Shown: positions 35,184 through 46,136, counted from the first letter of the stretch. The stretch: 64,000 nucleotides of DNA from Legionella bononiensis (GCF_016786215.1 NZ_JADOBG010000021.1:1-64000); one strand, 5' to 3'. Made by a program: numbers and translations. The notes: generated from the letters alone by a model not told the origin.

Positions 35184-36191
35184 TTAATGTGTAACAAAAG
35201 TGCGACATTCCTGTGTAACTGGTTTTGTTGGCACCACTATTTGAACATTAATTCCTTTTATAGTTGGACTGACAAGAGCCCCTCTGAGGTAATCAATTAA
35301 GGGTACATCGACTACTTTTCCAAATTGGGAGGAGGCTTGTCTGAAATATAATTGGTCATTAATCTTTATCGCAAAGCCCAAGTGCGAAATATTCAATGAT
35401 GTTCCTATTTGTTTACGTAAATCCCAGTTAGGCCGAACGATTTCGATTATTGAGCCTGATGGAATTTGGGAAAATAGATACAGATTGGGTTCACCATTTT
35501 TTGAAAATAATGCGCTTAATGGGATGTAAGGAATTGTTGAAAGAGTTGTTTGTAGTGTACTGCCTTTCTGTTTTAATTCGGCTAAACGTTTAGTCTGTTC
35601 TGTTTTATTCTCATGTACTAATCTGATGGTGTCCAGGGTTTTATGTGCATACCAACCTGATTTGTTAATCATTGCCTTGGCATAAAGAGCTACTGATTTA
35701 TTGTGTTTGTCTTTGATGGTCAGAGTAATGTCTTTAAGTAAGCCTCGTTGTTGATTATTGTGATTCCAGTCTATGGACGTAAAGTGATTGCGGTTGATGT
35801 ATGAAATTTTACCTTCATAATAACGAGTGTATTTTAAACATTGCTGAAAGGTTTCAAGTGAGTTTGCTGTAGCCAATGCAAGGACTGTATTGACATAAGT
35901 ATCACAATCAAAACCATCGGTCCGATAGCGCGGGAACTGATCATAGCGTGCATTTGCTCCTTCACCCAAAGAGCCCAGGATATAGGGGACACCTTTAAAT
36001 TGGCTGCTAATCCAATCTATTCGTTCCGTCATGGAAGAGTTCGGCATGGTGTTAAGTGTATGATATAGTTCCTTAATTGAAGAATTGGCCTGTTGTTCAA
36101 TCGCATTTGAGTCAATTGCATAACAGGAATAACCGGTTATTAAACAAATCATAATCAATAAGAGTTTTAAGGGAGCGGGCGTGTATTTCAT
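35184..36191 (-). CDS. Secreted DUF1460 amidase-like protein
   Basis: 335 aa with an N-terminal hydrophobic signal (LKLLLIMICLITGYSCYA). TDGFDCDTYVNTVLALA carries the candidate catalytic Cys and ISHLGFAIKINDQLYFRQAS the His, the order of NlpC/P60-like DUF1460 proteins, which include N-acetylmuramoyl-L-alanine amidases. It probably trims cell-wall peptides in the periplasm. Confidence 0.85.
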   Translation of the reverse strand: MKYTPAPLKLLLIMICLITGYSCYAIDSNAIEQQANSSIKELYHTLNTMPNSSMTERIDWISSQFKGVPYILGSLGEGANARYDQFPRYRTDGFDCDTYVNTVLALATANSLETFQQCLKYTRYYEGKISYINRNHFTSIDWNHNNQQRGLLKDITLTIKDKHNKSVALYAKAMINKSGWYAHKTLDTIRLVHENKTEQTKRLAELKQKGSTLQTTLSTIPYIPLSALFSKNGEPNLYLFSQIPSGSIIEIVRPNWDLRKQIGTSLNISHLGFAIKINDQLYFRQASSQFGKVVDVPLIDYLRGALVSPTIKGINVQIVVPTKPVTQECRTFVTH

Positions 36192-36260
36192 AAGTAGTTT
36201 TAGATGGTTTAGGTTCAGTTTAGGTTACATGCTACTCCTTTTTAAGTCTTGGAGGCAAGA

Positions 36261-36866
36261 ATGCTCAATATAATCTGGTTAGGAATGATTTTGATTGCCG
36301 TAATTGTAGGTATTATTGAAGGGCGAATTGATGAGGTCGTTCGAGCAGTAACTGATTCGGCCAAACTAGGCTTTGAAGTGGCAATTGGATTGACGGGGAT
36401 TATGGCTTTATGGCTTGGAATCATGTCCATCGCAACGGAATCCGGCTTGGTCTCTTTATTGGGCAAAGCGCTCAAACCCATACTCAGACGTTTATTTCCG
36501 GATATTCCCGTTGAGCATCCTGCAATGGGAGCTATGGTAATGAACATAGCTGCAAATATGCTTGGTTTGGCAAATGCTGCCACTCCTTTTGGTTTACAGG
36601 CTATGAAGGAATTGCAAACTCTAAATAAGCATATGACAGTAGCAACAAATTCTATGTGTACCTTTTTAGCTATCAATACCTCTAGCGTTCAATTGATTCC
36701 TGCTACCGCTATAGCGTTTTTGGCAGCGAATGGCAGTACCAATCCAAGCAGTGTGATTTTCAGTTCTTTGATTGCAACGTCAGTTTCAACCATTGTAGCA
36801 ATCATTGCGGTACGGCAATTTGCGACTTTTAAACGATTTCAAATTGAAAGGGCGGACAGTTTATGA
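36261..36866 (+). CDS. spmA: Nucleoside-recognition (Gate) membrane protein SpmA
   Basis: 201 aa, several hydrophobic helices, with GFEVAIGLTGIMALWLGIMS and MGAMVMNIAANMLGLANAAT, the SpmA form of the Gate/nucleoside-recognition domain. In Bacillus the SpmA-SpmB pair affects spore dehydration. Non-sporulating bacteria also have it, presumably as a transporter. The start after GGAGG is preferred over a TTG that overlaps that site. Overlaps spmB by ATGA. Confidence 0.88.
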   Translation: MLNIIWLGMILIAVIVGIIEGRIDEVVRAVTDSAKLGFEVAIGLTGIMALWLGIMSIATESGLVSLLGKALKPILRRLFPDIPVEHPAMGAMVMNIAANMLGLANAATPFGLQAMKELQTLNKHMTVATNSMCTFLAINTSSVQLIPATAIAFLAANGSTNPSSVIFSSLIATSVSTIVAIIAVRQFATFKRFQIERADSL

Positions 36867-37396
36867 GTGGATTAGCCAATCAATTATCCAATTGGATGTT
36901 TTTAGCTTTTATAGTGGGTATCCCTTTATACGCGGCTATTAAAAAAATTAATGTATTTGATGCATTTATAGTAGGAGCAAAGCAGGGATTTGATACGAGT
37001 ATTAGCATTATTCCCTATTTAATTGCAATGATGGTAGCAATTGGTATGTTAAGGGCATCAGGATTTTTTGACTTGCTTAATCAACTGTTAGCCCCTTTGT
37101 TGACCATGATAGGGATGCCACCTGAAGTCCTTCCCCTAGCCTTGATTAGACCGTTTTCCGGAAGTGCTTCTACGGGAGTTATGGCGGAATTAATTCATCA
37201 GTATGGTGGCGATTCAATAATTGCCAAAACCGCGGCAACCATGATGGGCAGTACGGAAACAACATTTTATGTGATTGCGGTATACTTTGGTTCGGTAGGA
37301 ATAAGACGGACTCGTCATGCAATTCCCGTTGGGTTATTAGCTGATTTTGCAGGCGTTATCGCTTCAGTACTAATATGTCGATATTTATTTGGATAA
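36863..37396 (+). CDS. spmB: Nucleoside-recognition (Gate) membrane protein SpmB
   Basis: 177 aa. GAKQGFDTSISIIPYLIAMM, then ALIRPFSGSASTGVMAELI and MMGSTETTFYVIAVYFGSVG, are the SpmB signatures. Start ATG lies inside the spmA stop (ATGA), so the pair is translationally coupled and likely forms a heteromeric carrier. Confidence 0.88.
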   Translation: MSGLANQLSNWMFLAFIVGIPLYAAIKKINVFDAFIVGAKQGFDTSISIIPYLIAMMVAIGMLRASGFFDLLNQLLAPLLTMIGMPPEVLPLALIRPFSGSASTGVMAELIHQYGGDSIIAKTAATMMGSTETTFYVIAVYFGSVGIRRTRHAIPVGLLADFAGVIASVLICRYLFG

Positions 37397-37466
37397 ACAG
37401 GATAATTGTACTTGCACTAACATTTTGAGAGTATTTTGTTTTCATTGACTCTGTAAAAAGAACGAA

Positions 37467-38861
37467 TTAACCCACATCAATATTCTTTTTACCTGAAGCC
37501 GCAATATTGGCTTGTTCAATTAGTTTTAAACGAGCCAGTAAAGTACCCGCTCTGGCTTTGAACGAAGCCAATTCTCGTCCAGATATTGGAGATGCTGTAG
37601 GCAGCGAAATTGTTGTTGGGTTTCTTGGTAGATTATTCACATGCAATTCATAATGACAGTGGGGGCCAGTAGCTAGGCCAGTTTGTCCTACATAACCTAT
37701 TACTTGTCCTCGTTTTACCCTGCTACCCTTTGATAATCCTTTTTGAAACTTGAGCATATGACCATATATAGTGCTGTACGTTTTATCATGTTTGATTTTA
37801 ATCATGTTGCCGTAGCCATTATGTCTATCTATTATTTGGATTACTCCATCGCCTGTAGCCTGAATCGGTGTGCCAATAGGTGCTGCCAGATCTATCCCTT
37901 TATGCGCTCTTTTGTAATGCAAGATTGGGTGATTTCTCGATAGTGCAAAGGTTGAACTGATATGACTGAATTTAATGGGGTATCTGGAAAATGCTTTCTT
38001 AAAGCTTCTACCCTGTGGCGTGTAATAGTCATGATCTCCATTGGCTTTATTATGGCGAACAGCTTGAGCTGTTTTGCCGCGATTAGTGTAGGATACTGCT
38101 TGAATATCTCCAATTTGAACCATTTTATCATTAATGTAATAGGCATTGTATACTATAGAAAACTGATCTCCGGCGCGTATTGATCTGTTGAAATCAATTT
38201 CCTTACCCAGTATTTCTGTCATTTGACGAATCAGTTTATAAGGTATGTTCATTCTTTGTGCGGTAGTAAATAGAGAACCTTTAACCGTTGCTGTGATATA
38301 AAGATCCTGACTGGTCATTTTTTTTGAATCAATTTTATTTTTATAGTGTTGTCCTACTCGATACACTGTAAGTGTCTGAATATTGTTCATAGGTATAATC
38401 AGTTTTTCGAGTTTGTTTTTATTGATTAAAAATTTAATTTCCTGATTGAGCTTGATATTGGTAAGTGCCTTGGCATGTGGATTTTTATCCAGTACTGCAT
38501 GCAAATTTTGAGCGCTTAAACCCAGTCTGCTAAAAATAGCTCCCATGGTATCGCCTTGTCGTGGCTTTATAGTTTGCCATACATTGTCTTTAATTACCGC
38601 TACTTTTGGAGGAGCTTTCTCTACAATTTTTGGAGTATCTACTGGTTTTGCAGCGACGATTTCCTGAGATTTTATTATGAATTCTTTTTCAGGTAGTTTA
38701 GGCAAGGATAAGGTTCTATTGGTATAATCTGTATTTTTGCGATGCGCGAAATTCTTAACTAAATAATAGGGTAATGAAAAGGCAATAACTAACGCGAGAG
38801 CAGTTAATAGCTTGGATGGTTTACCAGAGTGTCGTTTTGAGATATTTGGTCTTTTTGCCAT
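37467..38861 (-). CDS. M23 peptidase, MepM-like murein endopeptidase
   Basis: 464 aa. An N-terminal membrane anchor (LLTALALVIAFSLPYYLV) is followed by a LysM/OapA-like domain (TIKPRQGDTMGAIFSRLGLS) and a C-terminal LytM domain. The zinc site is read from HKGIDLA (HxxxD) and HCHYELH (HxH). Such enzymes cut peptide cross-links in peptidoglycan. It is divergent from tyrS, an arrangement also found in pseudomonads. Confidence 0.92.
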   Translation of the reverse strand: MAKRPNISKRHSGKPSKLLTALALVIAFSLPYYLVKNFAHRKNTDYTNRTLSLPKLPEKEFIIKSQEIVAAKPVDTPKIVEKAPPKVAVIKDNVWQTIKPRQGDTMGAIFSRLGLSAQNLHAVLDKNPHAKALTNIKLNQEIKFLINKNKLEKLIIPMNNIQTLTVYRVGQHYKNKIDSKKMTSQDLYITATVKGSLFTTAQRMNIPYKLIRQMTEILGKEIDFNRSIRAGDQFSIVYNAYYINDKMVQIGDIQAVSYTNRGKTAQAVRHNKANGDHDYYTPQGRSFKKAFSRYPIKFSHISSTFALSRNHPILHYKRAHKGIDLAAPIGTPIQATGDGVIQIIDRHNGYGNMIKIKHDKTYSTIYGHMLKFQKGLSKGSRVKRGQVIGYVGQTGLATGPHCHYELHVNNLPRNPTTISLPTASPISGRELASFKARAGTLLARLKLIEQANIAASGKKNIDVG

Positions 38862-39117
38862 TGGTTGCCTATACTGCTGTCATTCCCATGAATGATGTAG
38901 TTCTACGATTAACTAATGTATCACACTCAAGGAATGCACGTGACCATTAACTCTAGTTAATTAATATAACCACATATTTAGATAGTTTGTATTATTTTTC
39001 TCAATTTCGTGTAACAAGTTATCTTTAATTACATAATTGGTATAGCAGGAATTTGCTAACCGGGCTAAGATACTCGGTGTGAGAAGATTGGTCAATCATT
39101 TATAAAGGTTTTAATGT

Positions 39118-40326
39118 ATGTTAGAAACAATTTCAGAGTGCCAACTAGAATTAATGCGGGGTTGCGAGGAAGTACTTCCGCAGCATGAGTTAACCAAAAA
39201 ATTACAAAAAGAAGTCCCTTTAAAAATTAAAGCGGGCTTTGATCCTACTGCACCTGATTTACATTTGGGACATACTGTATTACTCAATAAACTAAGACAG
39301 TTTCAATTGTATGGTCATGAGGTCATTTTTTTAATCGGTGATTTCACAGCGATGATTGGCGATCCCACCGGAAAAAATGTAACCCGTATGCCATTAAGTG
39401 AAGAAACAGTTATTGAAAACGCAAAAACGTATCAGCATCAGGTGTTTAAAATCCTTGATCCGGACAAGACGACCGTTGCATTTAATTCGCAATGGCTCAA
39501 CAAATTTAATGCCGTTGATTTAATTCGTTTGGCATCGACACATACAGTTGCGCGGATGCTGGAACGTGATGACTTTAATAAACGATATACAACAGGACAG
39601 CCTATAGCCATTCATGAGTTTCTATATCCTCTATTACAAGGTTATGATTCGGTAGCCTTGAAGGCAGATGTAGAGCTTGGCGGTACTGATCAAAAATTCA
39701 ATTTGTTAATGGGACGAGAGTTGCAGAAACATTATGGATTTGAACCGCAGGTTGTGATGATGACACCATTAATAGAGGGATTGGATGGTGTGAAGAAAAT
39801 GTCGAAATCTTTGGATAACTATATAGGTATTAATGAACCTGCTGTTGAGATGTTTGGTAAAATAATGTCGGTATCTGATGACTTGATGTGGCGTTATATT
39901 GATCTTCTAAGTTTTAAAACAGGCAAGGAAATTCAAAAGTTAAAGACATCTGTAGAAGAAGGACTAAATCCTCGCGATGTAAAAATTGAATTTGCCAAAG
40001 AGATTGTTGCTCGTTTTCACGATCAAAATCAGGCCGAAACAGTGCACAAGGAATTTATAGAGCGATTTCAAAAAGGTGTTATCCCAGAGAATCTGGAAGA
40101 GTTATCCTTAATAGGAGATGATTCCGTTAATCTTGCACAGTTATTAAAACAATTAGATTTGACAGCAAGTACTTCAGAGTCTATAAGAATGGTGAAGCAA
40201 GGTGCGGTAAAGATTAATGGTGATAAGGTCTCTGATCCCTCCTTAATATTACCTTCAGGTCATACTTATATAATACAAGTTGGTAAGCGAAGAATTGCCA
40301 AGCTGCGTTTACAAAAAGCAGACTGA
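39118..40326 (+). CDS. tyrS: Tyrosyl-tRNA synthetase
   Basis: 402 aa class I synthetase charging tRNA-Tyr. HLGH (HIGH-type) is at 49-52 and KMSKS at 227-231; the C-terminal S4 RNA-binding domain includes [17 protein letters not shown]. This length and KMSKS form fit the TyrZ-like group. tRNA-Tyr itself lies 0.7 kb downstream. Confidence 0.97.
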   Translation: MLETISECQLELMRGCEEVLPQHELTKKLQKEVPLKIKAGFDPTAPDLHLGHTVLLNKLRQFQLYGHEVIFLIGDFTAMIGDPTGKNVTRMPLSEETVIENAKTYQHQVFKILDPDKTTVAFNSQWLNKFNAVDLIRLASTHTVARMLERDDFNKRYTTGQPIAIHEFLYPLLQGYDSVALKADVELGGTDQKFNLLMGRELQKHYGFEPQVVMMTPLIEGLDGVKKMSKSLDNYIGINEPAVEMFGKIMSVSDDLMWRYIDLLSFKTGKEIQKLKTSVEEGLNPRDVKIEFAKEIVARFHDQNQAETVHKEFIERFQKGVIPENLEELSLIGDDSVNLAQLLKQLDLTASTSESIRMVKQGAVKINGDKVSDPSLILPSGHTYIIQVGKRRIAKLRLQKAD

Positions 40327-40357
40327 AATAAATTTTAGAAAAAAATGCAAAAAGTAT

Positions 40358-40385
40358 TTGACACTGATAGGGAAATCAGTAGAAT
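40358..40385 (+). promoter_or_regulatory. rRNA-type promoter
   Basis: Perfect TTGACA, 16-base spacer (itself the palindrome CTGATAGGGAAATCAG), then TAGAAT and a GC-rich discriminator (acgcaacacgcc). AT-rich sequence precedes it like an UP element. It is the only strong promoter seen before 5S, the tRNAs and tuf. Confidence 0.75.
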
Positions 40386-40404
40386 ACGCAACACGCCTTC
40401 GGGG

Positions 40405-40566
<162 letters not shown>

Positions 40567-40693
40567 TATAATCTGAGTTGCTTTGGGTTGTAGAAGCAGA
40601 CGATAAATTAGAGTAGAATGTGTTACCTCAAATCTTTACCAGGCCTTAGGCTTTGTGATTCAAATGAAATCACCAATCTTAAGGATAACAGTT

Positions 40694-40812
40694 TTCCTGG
40701 CGACAATAGCGGTTTGGAACCACCTGATCCCATCTCGAACTCAGAAGTGAAACGAACATGCGCCGATGATAGTGTGAGGTCTCCTCATGCGAAAGTAGGT
40801 CATCGCCAGGGT
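40694..40812 (+). rRNA. 5S rRNA
   Basis: About 119 nt. cctggcgacaatagcggttt at the 5' end pairs with the 3' catcgccagg; the conserved ctcgaactcagaagtgaaac is present. It appears complete. A hairpin (cccattt/aaatggg, 40826-40854) and a T-run follow before the tRNAs. Confidence 0.93.
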
Positions 40813-40891
40813 TTTATTTAAGTGTCCCATTTTGATTTGATACAATTAAATGGGTCATTGAGTTTTTTACAAATAGTGTGAAAGCGTACAG

Positions 40892-40967
<76 letters not shown>

Positions 40968-41039
40968 TCTAAGTAGAAAAGGATGTCAACTAAAGATGTT
41001 GACATTCATTTCATCTTAAAAGACAATAGCGTTCTTTTT

Positions 41040-41124
<85 letters not shown>

Positions 41125-41147
41125 GTTAAATGTAGAAAAGTTAGAAA

Positions 41148-41221
41148 GCGGGTGTAGTTCAATGGTAGAACTTCAGCCTTCCAAGCTGATAGCGTGGGTT
41201 CGATTCCCATCACCCGCTCCA
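41148..41221 (+). tRNA. tRNA-Gly (TCC)
   Basis: 74 nt with encoded CCA; acceptor GCGGGTG/CACCCGC, anticodon loop CTTCCAA. Confidence 0.97.
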
Positions 41222-41277
41222 TAATTGTAGTATTAATATTTGCTTGTTCATCAAGAGTCAGCAAGCTGATATGTTAA

Positions 41278-41353
<76 letters not shown>

Positions 41354-41388
41354 TGTAAATATCAATTAGCAAACGGGGAGACTTTCCG

Positions 41389-42579
41389 ATGGCGAAGGAA
41401 AAATTTGAGCGTAAAAAACCACACGTAAATGTGGGAACTATTGGTCACGTAGATCATGGTAAAACTACTTTGACAGCTGCGATTACAACAATCATGGCGA
41501 AGAAGTATGGTGGTACAGCTAAAGCGTACGATCAGATTGATGCCGCTCCAGAAGAAAGAGAGCGTGGAATCACCATTTCTACAGCACACGTAGAATATGA
41601 ATCTGCTAACCGTCACTATGCGCACGTGGATTGCCCAGGACACGCTGACTATGTTAAAAACATGATCACCGGTGCTGCGCAGATGGACGGAGCAATATTG
41701 GTGGTATCAGCTGCTGATGGCCCTATGCCACAAACCAGAGAACACATTTTGTTGTCTCGTCAGGTTGGTGTACCCTATATCGTCGTATACATGAACAAAG
41801 CGGACATGGTAGACGATGCCGAGTTATTAGAGCTGGTTGAAATGGAAGTTCGTGATCTGTTAAGCAGTTACGAGTTCCCTGGTGATGATATTCCAATTGT
41901 TGTTGGTTCAGCATTGAAAGCATTGGAAGGCGACACGAGTGAAATTGGTGTACCTTCGATTGAAAAACTGGTTGAGACACTAGATTCATACATCCCAGAA
42001 CCAGTACGTAATATTGATAAATCATTCTTGTTACCGATTGAAGACGTATTCTCTATTTCTGGACGTGGGACAGTTGTTACTGGTCGTGTTGAGAGTGGAA
42101 TCATTAAGGTTGGTGAAGAAGTTGAGATTGTTGGTATCCATGATACTCAGAAGACAATATGCACGGGTGTTGAAATGTTCCGTAAACTTCTTGATGAAGG
42201 ACGTGCAGGGGATAACGTAGGTGTATTGCTACGTGGAACCAAACGTGACGAAGTGGAACGTGGACAAGTATTGGCTAAACCAGGTACTATTAAGCCGCAC
42301 ACTAAGTTTGAAGCTGAAGTGTACGTATTGTCAAAAGAAGAAGGTGGGCGACATACACCATTTTTCAATGGATATCGTCCTCAGTTCTATTTCAGAACTA
42401 CCGACGTAACAGGTACTTGTGATCTTCCATCTGGAATTGAAATGGTAATGCCAGGAGATAACGTACAATTAGTTATTAACCTGCATGCACCTATTGCGAT
42501 GACAGAAGGTTTACGTTTCGCAATTCGCGAAGGTGGCCGTACAGTAGGCGCCGGTGTTGTTGCGAAAATTATCGAGTAA
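41389..42579 (+). CDS. tuf: Elongation factor Tu, copy 1
   Basis: 396 aa GTPase that brings aminoacyl-tRNA to the ribosome. GTP motifs GHVDHGKT (19-26), DCPGH and NKAD are present. GGGGAG precedes the ATG. It follows four tRNA genes and precedes tRNA-Trp and secE, the position called tufB in E. coli. The protein is identical to the second copy; the DNA differs by roughly two dozen silent changes. Confidence 0.98.
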   Translation: MAKEKFERKKPHVNVGTIGHVDHGKTTLTAAITTIMAKKYGGTAKAYDQIDAAPEERERGITISTAHVEYESANRHYAHVDCPGHADYVKNMITGAAQMDGAILVVSAADGPMPQTREHILLSRQVGVPYIVVYMNKADMVDDAELLELVEMEVRDLLSSYEFPGDDIPIVVGSALKALEGDTSEIGVPSIEKLVETLDSYIPEPVRNIDKSFLLPIEDVFSISGRGTVVTGRVESGIIKVGEEVEIVGIHDTQKTICTGVEMFRKLLDEGRAGDNVGVLLRGTKRDEVERGQVLAKPGTIKPHTKFEAEVYVLSKEEGGRHTPFFNGYRPQFYFRTTDVTGTCDLPSGIEMVMPGDNVQLVINLHAPIAMTEGLRFAIREGGRTVGAGVVAKIIE

Positions 42580-42632
42580 GAAGTGTAAAAGTGTGTTGGC
42601 ATGAATTCAAAGAGTTCATGCCAATAAAATTT

Positions 42633-42708
42633 AGGCCAGTAGCTCAATTGGCAGAGTGGCGGTCTCCAAAACCGCAGGTTGGGGGTTCGATTCCCTCCTG
42701 GCCTGCCA
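42633..42708 (+). tRNA. tRNA-Trp (CCA)
   Basis: 76 nt with encoded CCA; acceptor AGGCCAG/CTGGCCT, anticodon loop CTCCAAA. Lies between tuf and secE. Confidence 0.97.
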
Positions 42709-42722
42709 ACTACCAAGTAAAT

Positions 42723-43094
42723 ATGAAAAGTTCAAACGAAAATCAGAGTAACATAAAAGATATACTATCTTGGTTGGCTGTAGTATTAATTACTGCAGGC
42801 GCTTTTTTTTGTACCTATTATTACACTTTTTCAGGTCCAATTCAGTCTATAGTTTGGCTTGGTTGGTTATTGACGACCTTGTTCCTTGGATATTTGACCA
42901 CTACCGGTAAGCGAGTTTTTGTTTTCGCTCAGGAAGCTAAAATCGAATTACTAAAAGTAGTTTGGCCAACTCGTCATGAAACTGTACAAACAACAATTAT
43001 AGTAATGGTTATGGTTACATTAACTGGATTCATACTCTGGGGAGTTGATTCATTAATGATGTGGGCTATAGCTAAAATAACACATTTAGGGTGA
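42723..43094 (+). CDS. secE: Preprotein translocase subunit SecE
   Basis: 123 aa with three membrane helices (two before residue 65, one near 95-115) and the conserved cytosolic [20 protein letters not shown]. The start is the ATG just after tRNA-Trp; an earlier in-frame start would translate the tRNA gene. Forms the SecYEG channel. Followed at once by nusG. Confidence 0.95.
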   Translation: MKSSNENQSNIKDILSWLAVVLITAGAFFCTYYYTFSGPIQSIVWLGWLLTTLFLGYLTTTGKRVFVFAQEAKIELLKVVWPTRHETVQTTIIVMVMVTLTGFILWGVDSLMMWAIAKITHLG

Positions 43095-43096
43095 AT

Positions 43097-43645
43097 ATGG
43101 TGGACGAACACAAAGTAAAACAGTGGTACGTTGTACATGCCTATTCAGGATATGAAAATTTTGTTATGCGTGAGATAACTTCGCGTGCATTACACCATAA
43201 TCTACAAGATAAAATAGGTGAAGTTGTAGTACCATCTGAAGAAGTTGTAGAAATGCGCTCTGGTCAGAAACGTAAAAGCACACGTAAATTTTTTCCAGGT
43301 TATGTGTTGGTCAACATGGTTATGGACGATCAAACCTGGCACATGGTGCGTGCGATACCCAGAGTACTAGGATTTATCGGCGGTACCAGTCAAACTCCGA
43401 CACCAATATCCGACAAAGAAGCTCGTGCTATTATGCAACGCGTTGAAGACGGTGTAACAAAACCAAGGCCCAAGATTCTATTCGAACCGGGTGAGGTTAT
43501 TCGTGTTAAAGAAGGACCTTTTGTGGATTTCAACGGTGTCGTTGAAGAAGTAAATTATGAGAAGAACAGATTAAGAGTTGCTGTATTGATTTTTGGACGC
43601 TCTACTCCTGTGGAACTTGAATTCAGTCAAGTTGAGAAAACATAG
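43097..43645 (+). CDS. nusG: Transcription termination/antitermination factor NusG
   Basis: 182 aa. The N-terminal NGN domain has [14 protein letters not shown] and [14 protein letters not shown]; the C-terminal KOW domain has [20 protein letters not shown]. Links RNA polymerase with Rho or the ribosome. The ATG at MVDEHKV is used; a GTG two codons upstream is possible. Confidence 0.96.
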   Translation: MVDEHKVKQWYVVHAYSGYENFVMREITSRALHHNLQDKIGEVVVPSEEVVEMRSGQKRKSTRKFFPGYVLVNMVMDDQTWHMVRAIPRVLGFIGGTSQTPTPISDKEARAIMQRVEDGVTKPRPKILFEPGEVIRVKEGPFVDFNGVVEEVNYEKNRLRVAVLIFGRSTPVELEFSQVEKT

Positions 43646-43724
43646 AAGTCAATTAAGAAGATTCCTATAGGATAAGATCCTGATAATTTATTTAACCAGA
43701 AAAGCATTTAAAGTTTAATAAAAC

Positions 43725-43793
43725 CGGGGAGCTAGGACTTAATAGATGGAAATTAATCTATAAAAGCTAGTGCATGACCCATAAGGAGTAAAC
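43725..43793 (+). promoter_or_regulatory. Probable L1 autoregulatory site before rplK
   Basis: The leader contains ggggagctagga, a small hairpin (atagat/atctat) and agctagtgcatgaccc just before AAGGAG. Position and purine-rich bulge fit the translational operator at which L1 represses rplK-rplA in gammaproteobacteria. Not proven by eye. Confidence 0.4.
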
Positions 43794-44228
43794 ATGGCAA
43801 AAAAAGTAGAAGCATATATAAAATTACAGATTCCAGCGGGTAAAGCGAATCCAAGTCCACCAGTAGGTCCTGCATTAGGACAACGTGGTGTTAATATCAT
43901 GGAATTTTGCAAAGCGTTCAATGCTGCTACACAGCAAATGGAACAAGGCCTGCCAACTCCTGTTGTGATTACTGTATATAGTGACCGTAGTTTTACCTTT
44001 GTTACTAAAACACCTCCAGCATCTGTATTATTGAAGAAAGCAGCAGGTATTCAAAGTGGCAGTGGTACACCTAATACTAAGAAAGTAGCTAAGCTACACG
44101 TCAGTAAACTTGAAGAGATTGCTCGAATTAAGCAGCCTGACCTGACCGCAGCAGATTTAGCGGCCGCAGTTAGAAGCATTGCAGGTACTGCACGTAGCAT
44201 GGGTATTGACGTTGAAGGTTTAGAATAA
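43794..44228 (+). CDS. rplK: 50S ribosomal protein L11
   Basis: 144 aa. [20 protein letters not shown] and [18 protein letters not shown] are the N-terminal thiostrepton/EF-G-facing domain; the C-terminal part binds 23S rRNA. AAGGAG upstream. Nine bases separate it from rplA. Confidence 0.98.
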   Translation: MAKKVEAYIKLQIPAGKANPSPPVGPALGQRGVNIMEFCKAFNAATQQMEQGLPTPVVITVYSDRSFTFVTKTPPASVLLKKAAGIQSGSGTPNTKKVAKLHVSKLEEIARIKQPDLTAADLAAAVRSIAGTARSMGIDVEGLE

Positions 44229-44237
44229 GGGGTTACC

Positions 44238-44933
44238 ATGTCAAAGTTATCTAAAAAACAAAAAAAGGTTATCGAAGCAGTAAAAGTAAATCATTTATAT
44301 ACTGTTACAGATGCTGTTGCATTATTAAAGCAATTTGCATCAACCAAATTTCGTGAAAGTCTGGATATTAGCGTGAATCTTGGAGTAGATCCTCGTAAAT
44401 CTGACCAAGTTGTAAGATCTTCTACCAATTTACCTAAAGGTACAGGAAAAACTGTACGTGTTGCTGTATTTGCACAAGGTGATAATGCTGCAAAAGCGAA
44501 AGCCGCTGGAGCTGATATTGTAGGATTTGAAGATCTGGCAGATCAAATTAAAGCCGGTTCTATGGATTTCGATGTTGTAATTGCAACTCCTGACGCGATG
44601 CGTATCGTTGGCCAACTAGGTCAAATTCTTGGACCAAGAGGCTTAATGCCAAATCCAAAAGTTGGAACTGTAACTACCAATGTTGAAGCTGCTGTTAATG
44701 ATGCTAAGTCTGGACAAGTTCGATACCGTACTGATAAGAATGGTATTATTCACTGTTCAGTAGGTAAAGCTGATTTTGCTGCTGAAGATGTGTTGGAAAA
44801 TATAGTCGCATTGATAAGTGATCTGAAAAAAGCGAAACCAGCTTCTTCAAAAGGACAATATTTGAAGAAAGTTTCACTATCTACTACAATGGGACCTGGT
44901 ATACCTATTGATATTTCATCAATACCTGTGTAA
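44238..44933 (+). CDS. rplA: 50S ribosomal protein L1
   Basis: 231 aa, full length. [20 protein letters not shown] and [20 protein letters not shown] are diagnostic. Builds the L1 stalk and represses its own rplKA message. Ends before the L10 leader. Confidence 0.98.
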   Translation: MSKLSKKQKKVIEAVKVNHLYTVTDAVALLKQFASTKFRESLDISVNLGVDPRKSDQVVRSSTNLPKGTGKTVRVAVFAQGDNAAKAKAAGADIVGFEDLADQIKAGSMDFDVVIATPDAMRIVGQLGQILGPRGLMPNPKVGTVTTNVEAAVNDAKSGQVRYRTDKNGIIHCSVGKADFAAEDVLENIVALISDLKKAKPASSKGQYLKKVSLSTTMGPGIPIDISSIPV

Positions 44934-44943
44934 CATTACATCC

Positions 44944-45104
44944 CATTTTTACGAATTCACGGCATAGATTTGGTTCCATGCCGTCGAAGACCGCAGGTGC
45001 GTAAGCTTAATTTCCTGCGCAGACGGTGAACCGGCTCCTTATAAAGAGACGGCCACCATAACTGTCAAATCCTTGTGATTTGTACACATTAGGAGGTCAG
45101 TAAC
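44944..45104 (+). promoter_or_regulatory. L10 leader (rplJ autoregulatory mRNA element)
   Basis: The 160-base leader between rplA and rplJ holds a hairpin cggcatagatttggttccatgccg and the phrases gaagaccgcaggtgcgtaag, ttcctgcgcagacggtgaac and aggagg. This layout is that of the L10 leader, where the L10-L7/L12 complex binds to shut down translation of rplJL. Confidence 0.75.
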
Positions 45105-45629
45105 GTGACATTAAATTTAGCTGCAAAAAAAGCCGTTGTTGAAGAAGTGACTGCAGTCGCGTCTAAGGCTATTTCAGCAGTGGTTGCTGATTATCGAGGT
45201 TTAACTGTTAATCAAATGACGCATTTACGTAGTGAAGCGCGTAAATCTGGTGTTTATCTTCGAGTTGTAAGAAATACTTTAACAAGAAGAGCATTTAAAA
45301 ACACTGAATTTGAGTGCTTGAACGACCTGTTGGTAGGTCCGTTGTTCATCGCTTTATCACTGGAAGCACCAAGTGATGCAGCTAGACTACTTAAAGAGTT
45401 TTCCAAGACATTTGAGAAACTTGAGATTAAAGCATTATCAGTCGGTGGCAAAGTATACAGCGCTAATCAAATTGATGCTGTTGCAAGCTTGCCAACACGT
45501 GATGAAGCTATAGCCAAGTTGATGTATGTCATGAAAGCGCCAATTGAGAAATTTGTCCGTACTCTTGCTGAGCCGCACGCCAAATTGGTGAGAACGGTGG
45601 CAGCAGTTAAAGATAAAAAAGCAGGATAA
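45105..45629 (+). CDS. rplJ: 50S ribosomal protein L10
   Basis: 174 aa, starts at GTG after AGGAGG. VADYRGLTVNQMTHLRSEAR and VYLRVVRNTLTRRA are the rRNA-binding N-domain; the C-terminal helix carries L7/L12 dimers. Translation is likely controlled by the leader directly upstream. Confidence 0.97.
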   Translation: MTLNLAAKKAVVEEVTAVASKAISAVVADYRGLTVNQMTHLRSEARKSGVYLRVVRNTLTRRAFKNTEFECLNDLLVGPLFIALSLEAPSDAARLLKEFSKTFEKLEIKALSVGGKVYSANQIDAVASLPTRDEAIAKLMYVMKAPIEKFVRTLAEPHAKLVRTVAAVKDKKAG

Positions 45630-45670
45630 CCCCGCTTAATCATTAATTAATTTTAAACTAGGAGCTAGTA

Positions 45671-46045
45671 ATGGCTGTGTCAAAAAATGATATTTTAGAA
45701 ACAATTTCCAACATGTCAGTTATGGAAGTTGTAGAGTTAATCGAAGCAATGGAAGAGAAATTCAATGTTTCTGCTGCCGCTGCTGCTGTAGCTGTTGCAG
45801 CACCTGCTGCTGCCGCTGCTGCTGCTGAAGAGCAAACAGAATTTACTGTTGTAATGTCAAGCTTCGGTGCTAACAAAGTTGGCGTAATTAAAGTAATTCG
45901 TGGATTAACAGGTCTTGGTTTGAAAGAAGCTAAAGATCTGGTAGAAGGTGCTCCTTCAACTGTTAAAGAAGGTGTATCTAAAGACGAAGCTGCAAGCATC
46001 AAGAAAGAGCTTGAAGAAGCTGGTGCTACAGTTGAAGTTAAATAA
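45671..46045 (+). CDS. rplL: 50S ribosomal protein L7/L12
   Basis: 124 aa. N-terminal dimerisation domain, an Ala-rich hinge (about 34-54), and the C-terminal factor-binding domain with [20 protein letters not shown] and [13 protein letters not shown] upstream of the ATG. Confidence 0.98.
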   Translation: MAVSKNDILETISNMSVMEVVELIEAMEEKFNVSAAAAAVAVAAPAAAAAAAEEQTEFTVVMSSFGANKVGVIKVIRGLTGLGLKEAKDLVEGAPSTVKEGVSKDEAASIKKELEEAGATVEVK

Positions 46046-46068
46046 TTAAGATATAAATGTAATTTAGG

Positions 46069-46096
46069 AACCCAGCCATGTTTACATGGCTGGGTT
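46069..46096 (+). terminator. Hairpin between rplL and rpoB (attenuator)
   Basis: A perfect 12-bp stem AACCCAGCCATG/CATGGCTGGGTT with a TTTA loop and only a short T-run. A partial terminator here would make less rpoBC than rplJL message, as known in E. coli. Its bases also rule out the upstream in-frame start for rpoB. Confidence 0.65.
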
Positions 46097-46136
46097 TACG
46101 TGTTTGAAGTCATCAATAATTTACAGAGGAATCACC

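Noticed and set aside
40618..40821. 67-aa frame
   Set aside because: It is the 5S rRNA gene and its upstream spacer.
42591..42722. Earlier start for SecE (44 extra residues)
   Set aside because: It would translate tRNA-Trp; the SecE family begins at the ATG after the tRNA.
46086..46136. Earlier start for RpoB (17 extra residues)
   Set aside because: It lies in the rplL-rpoB hairpin; CAGAGGA precedes the later ATG.
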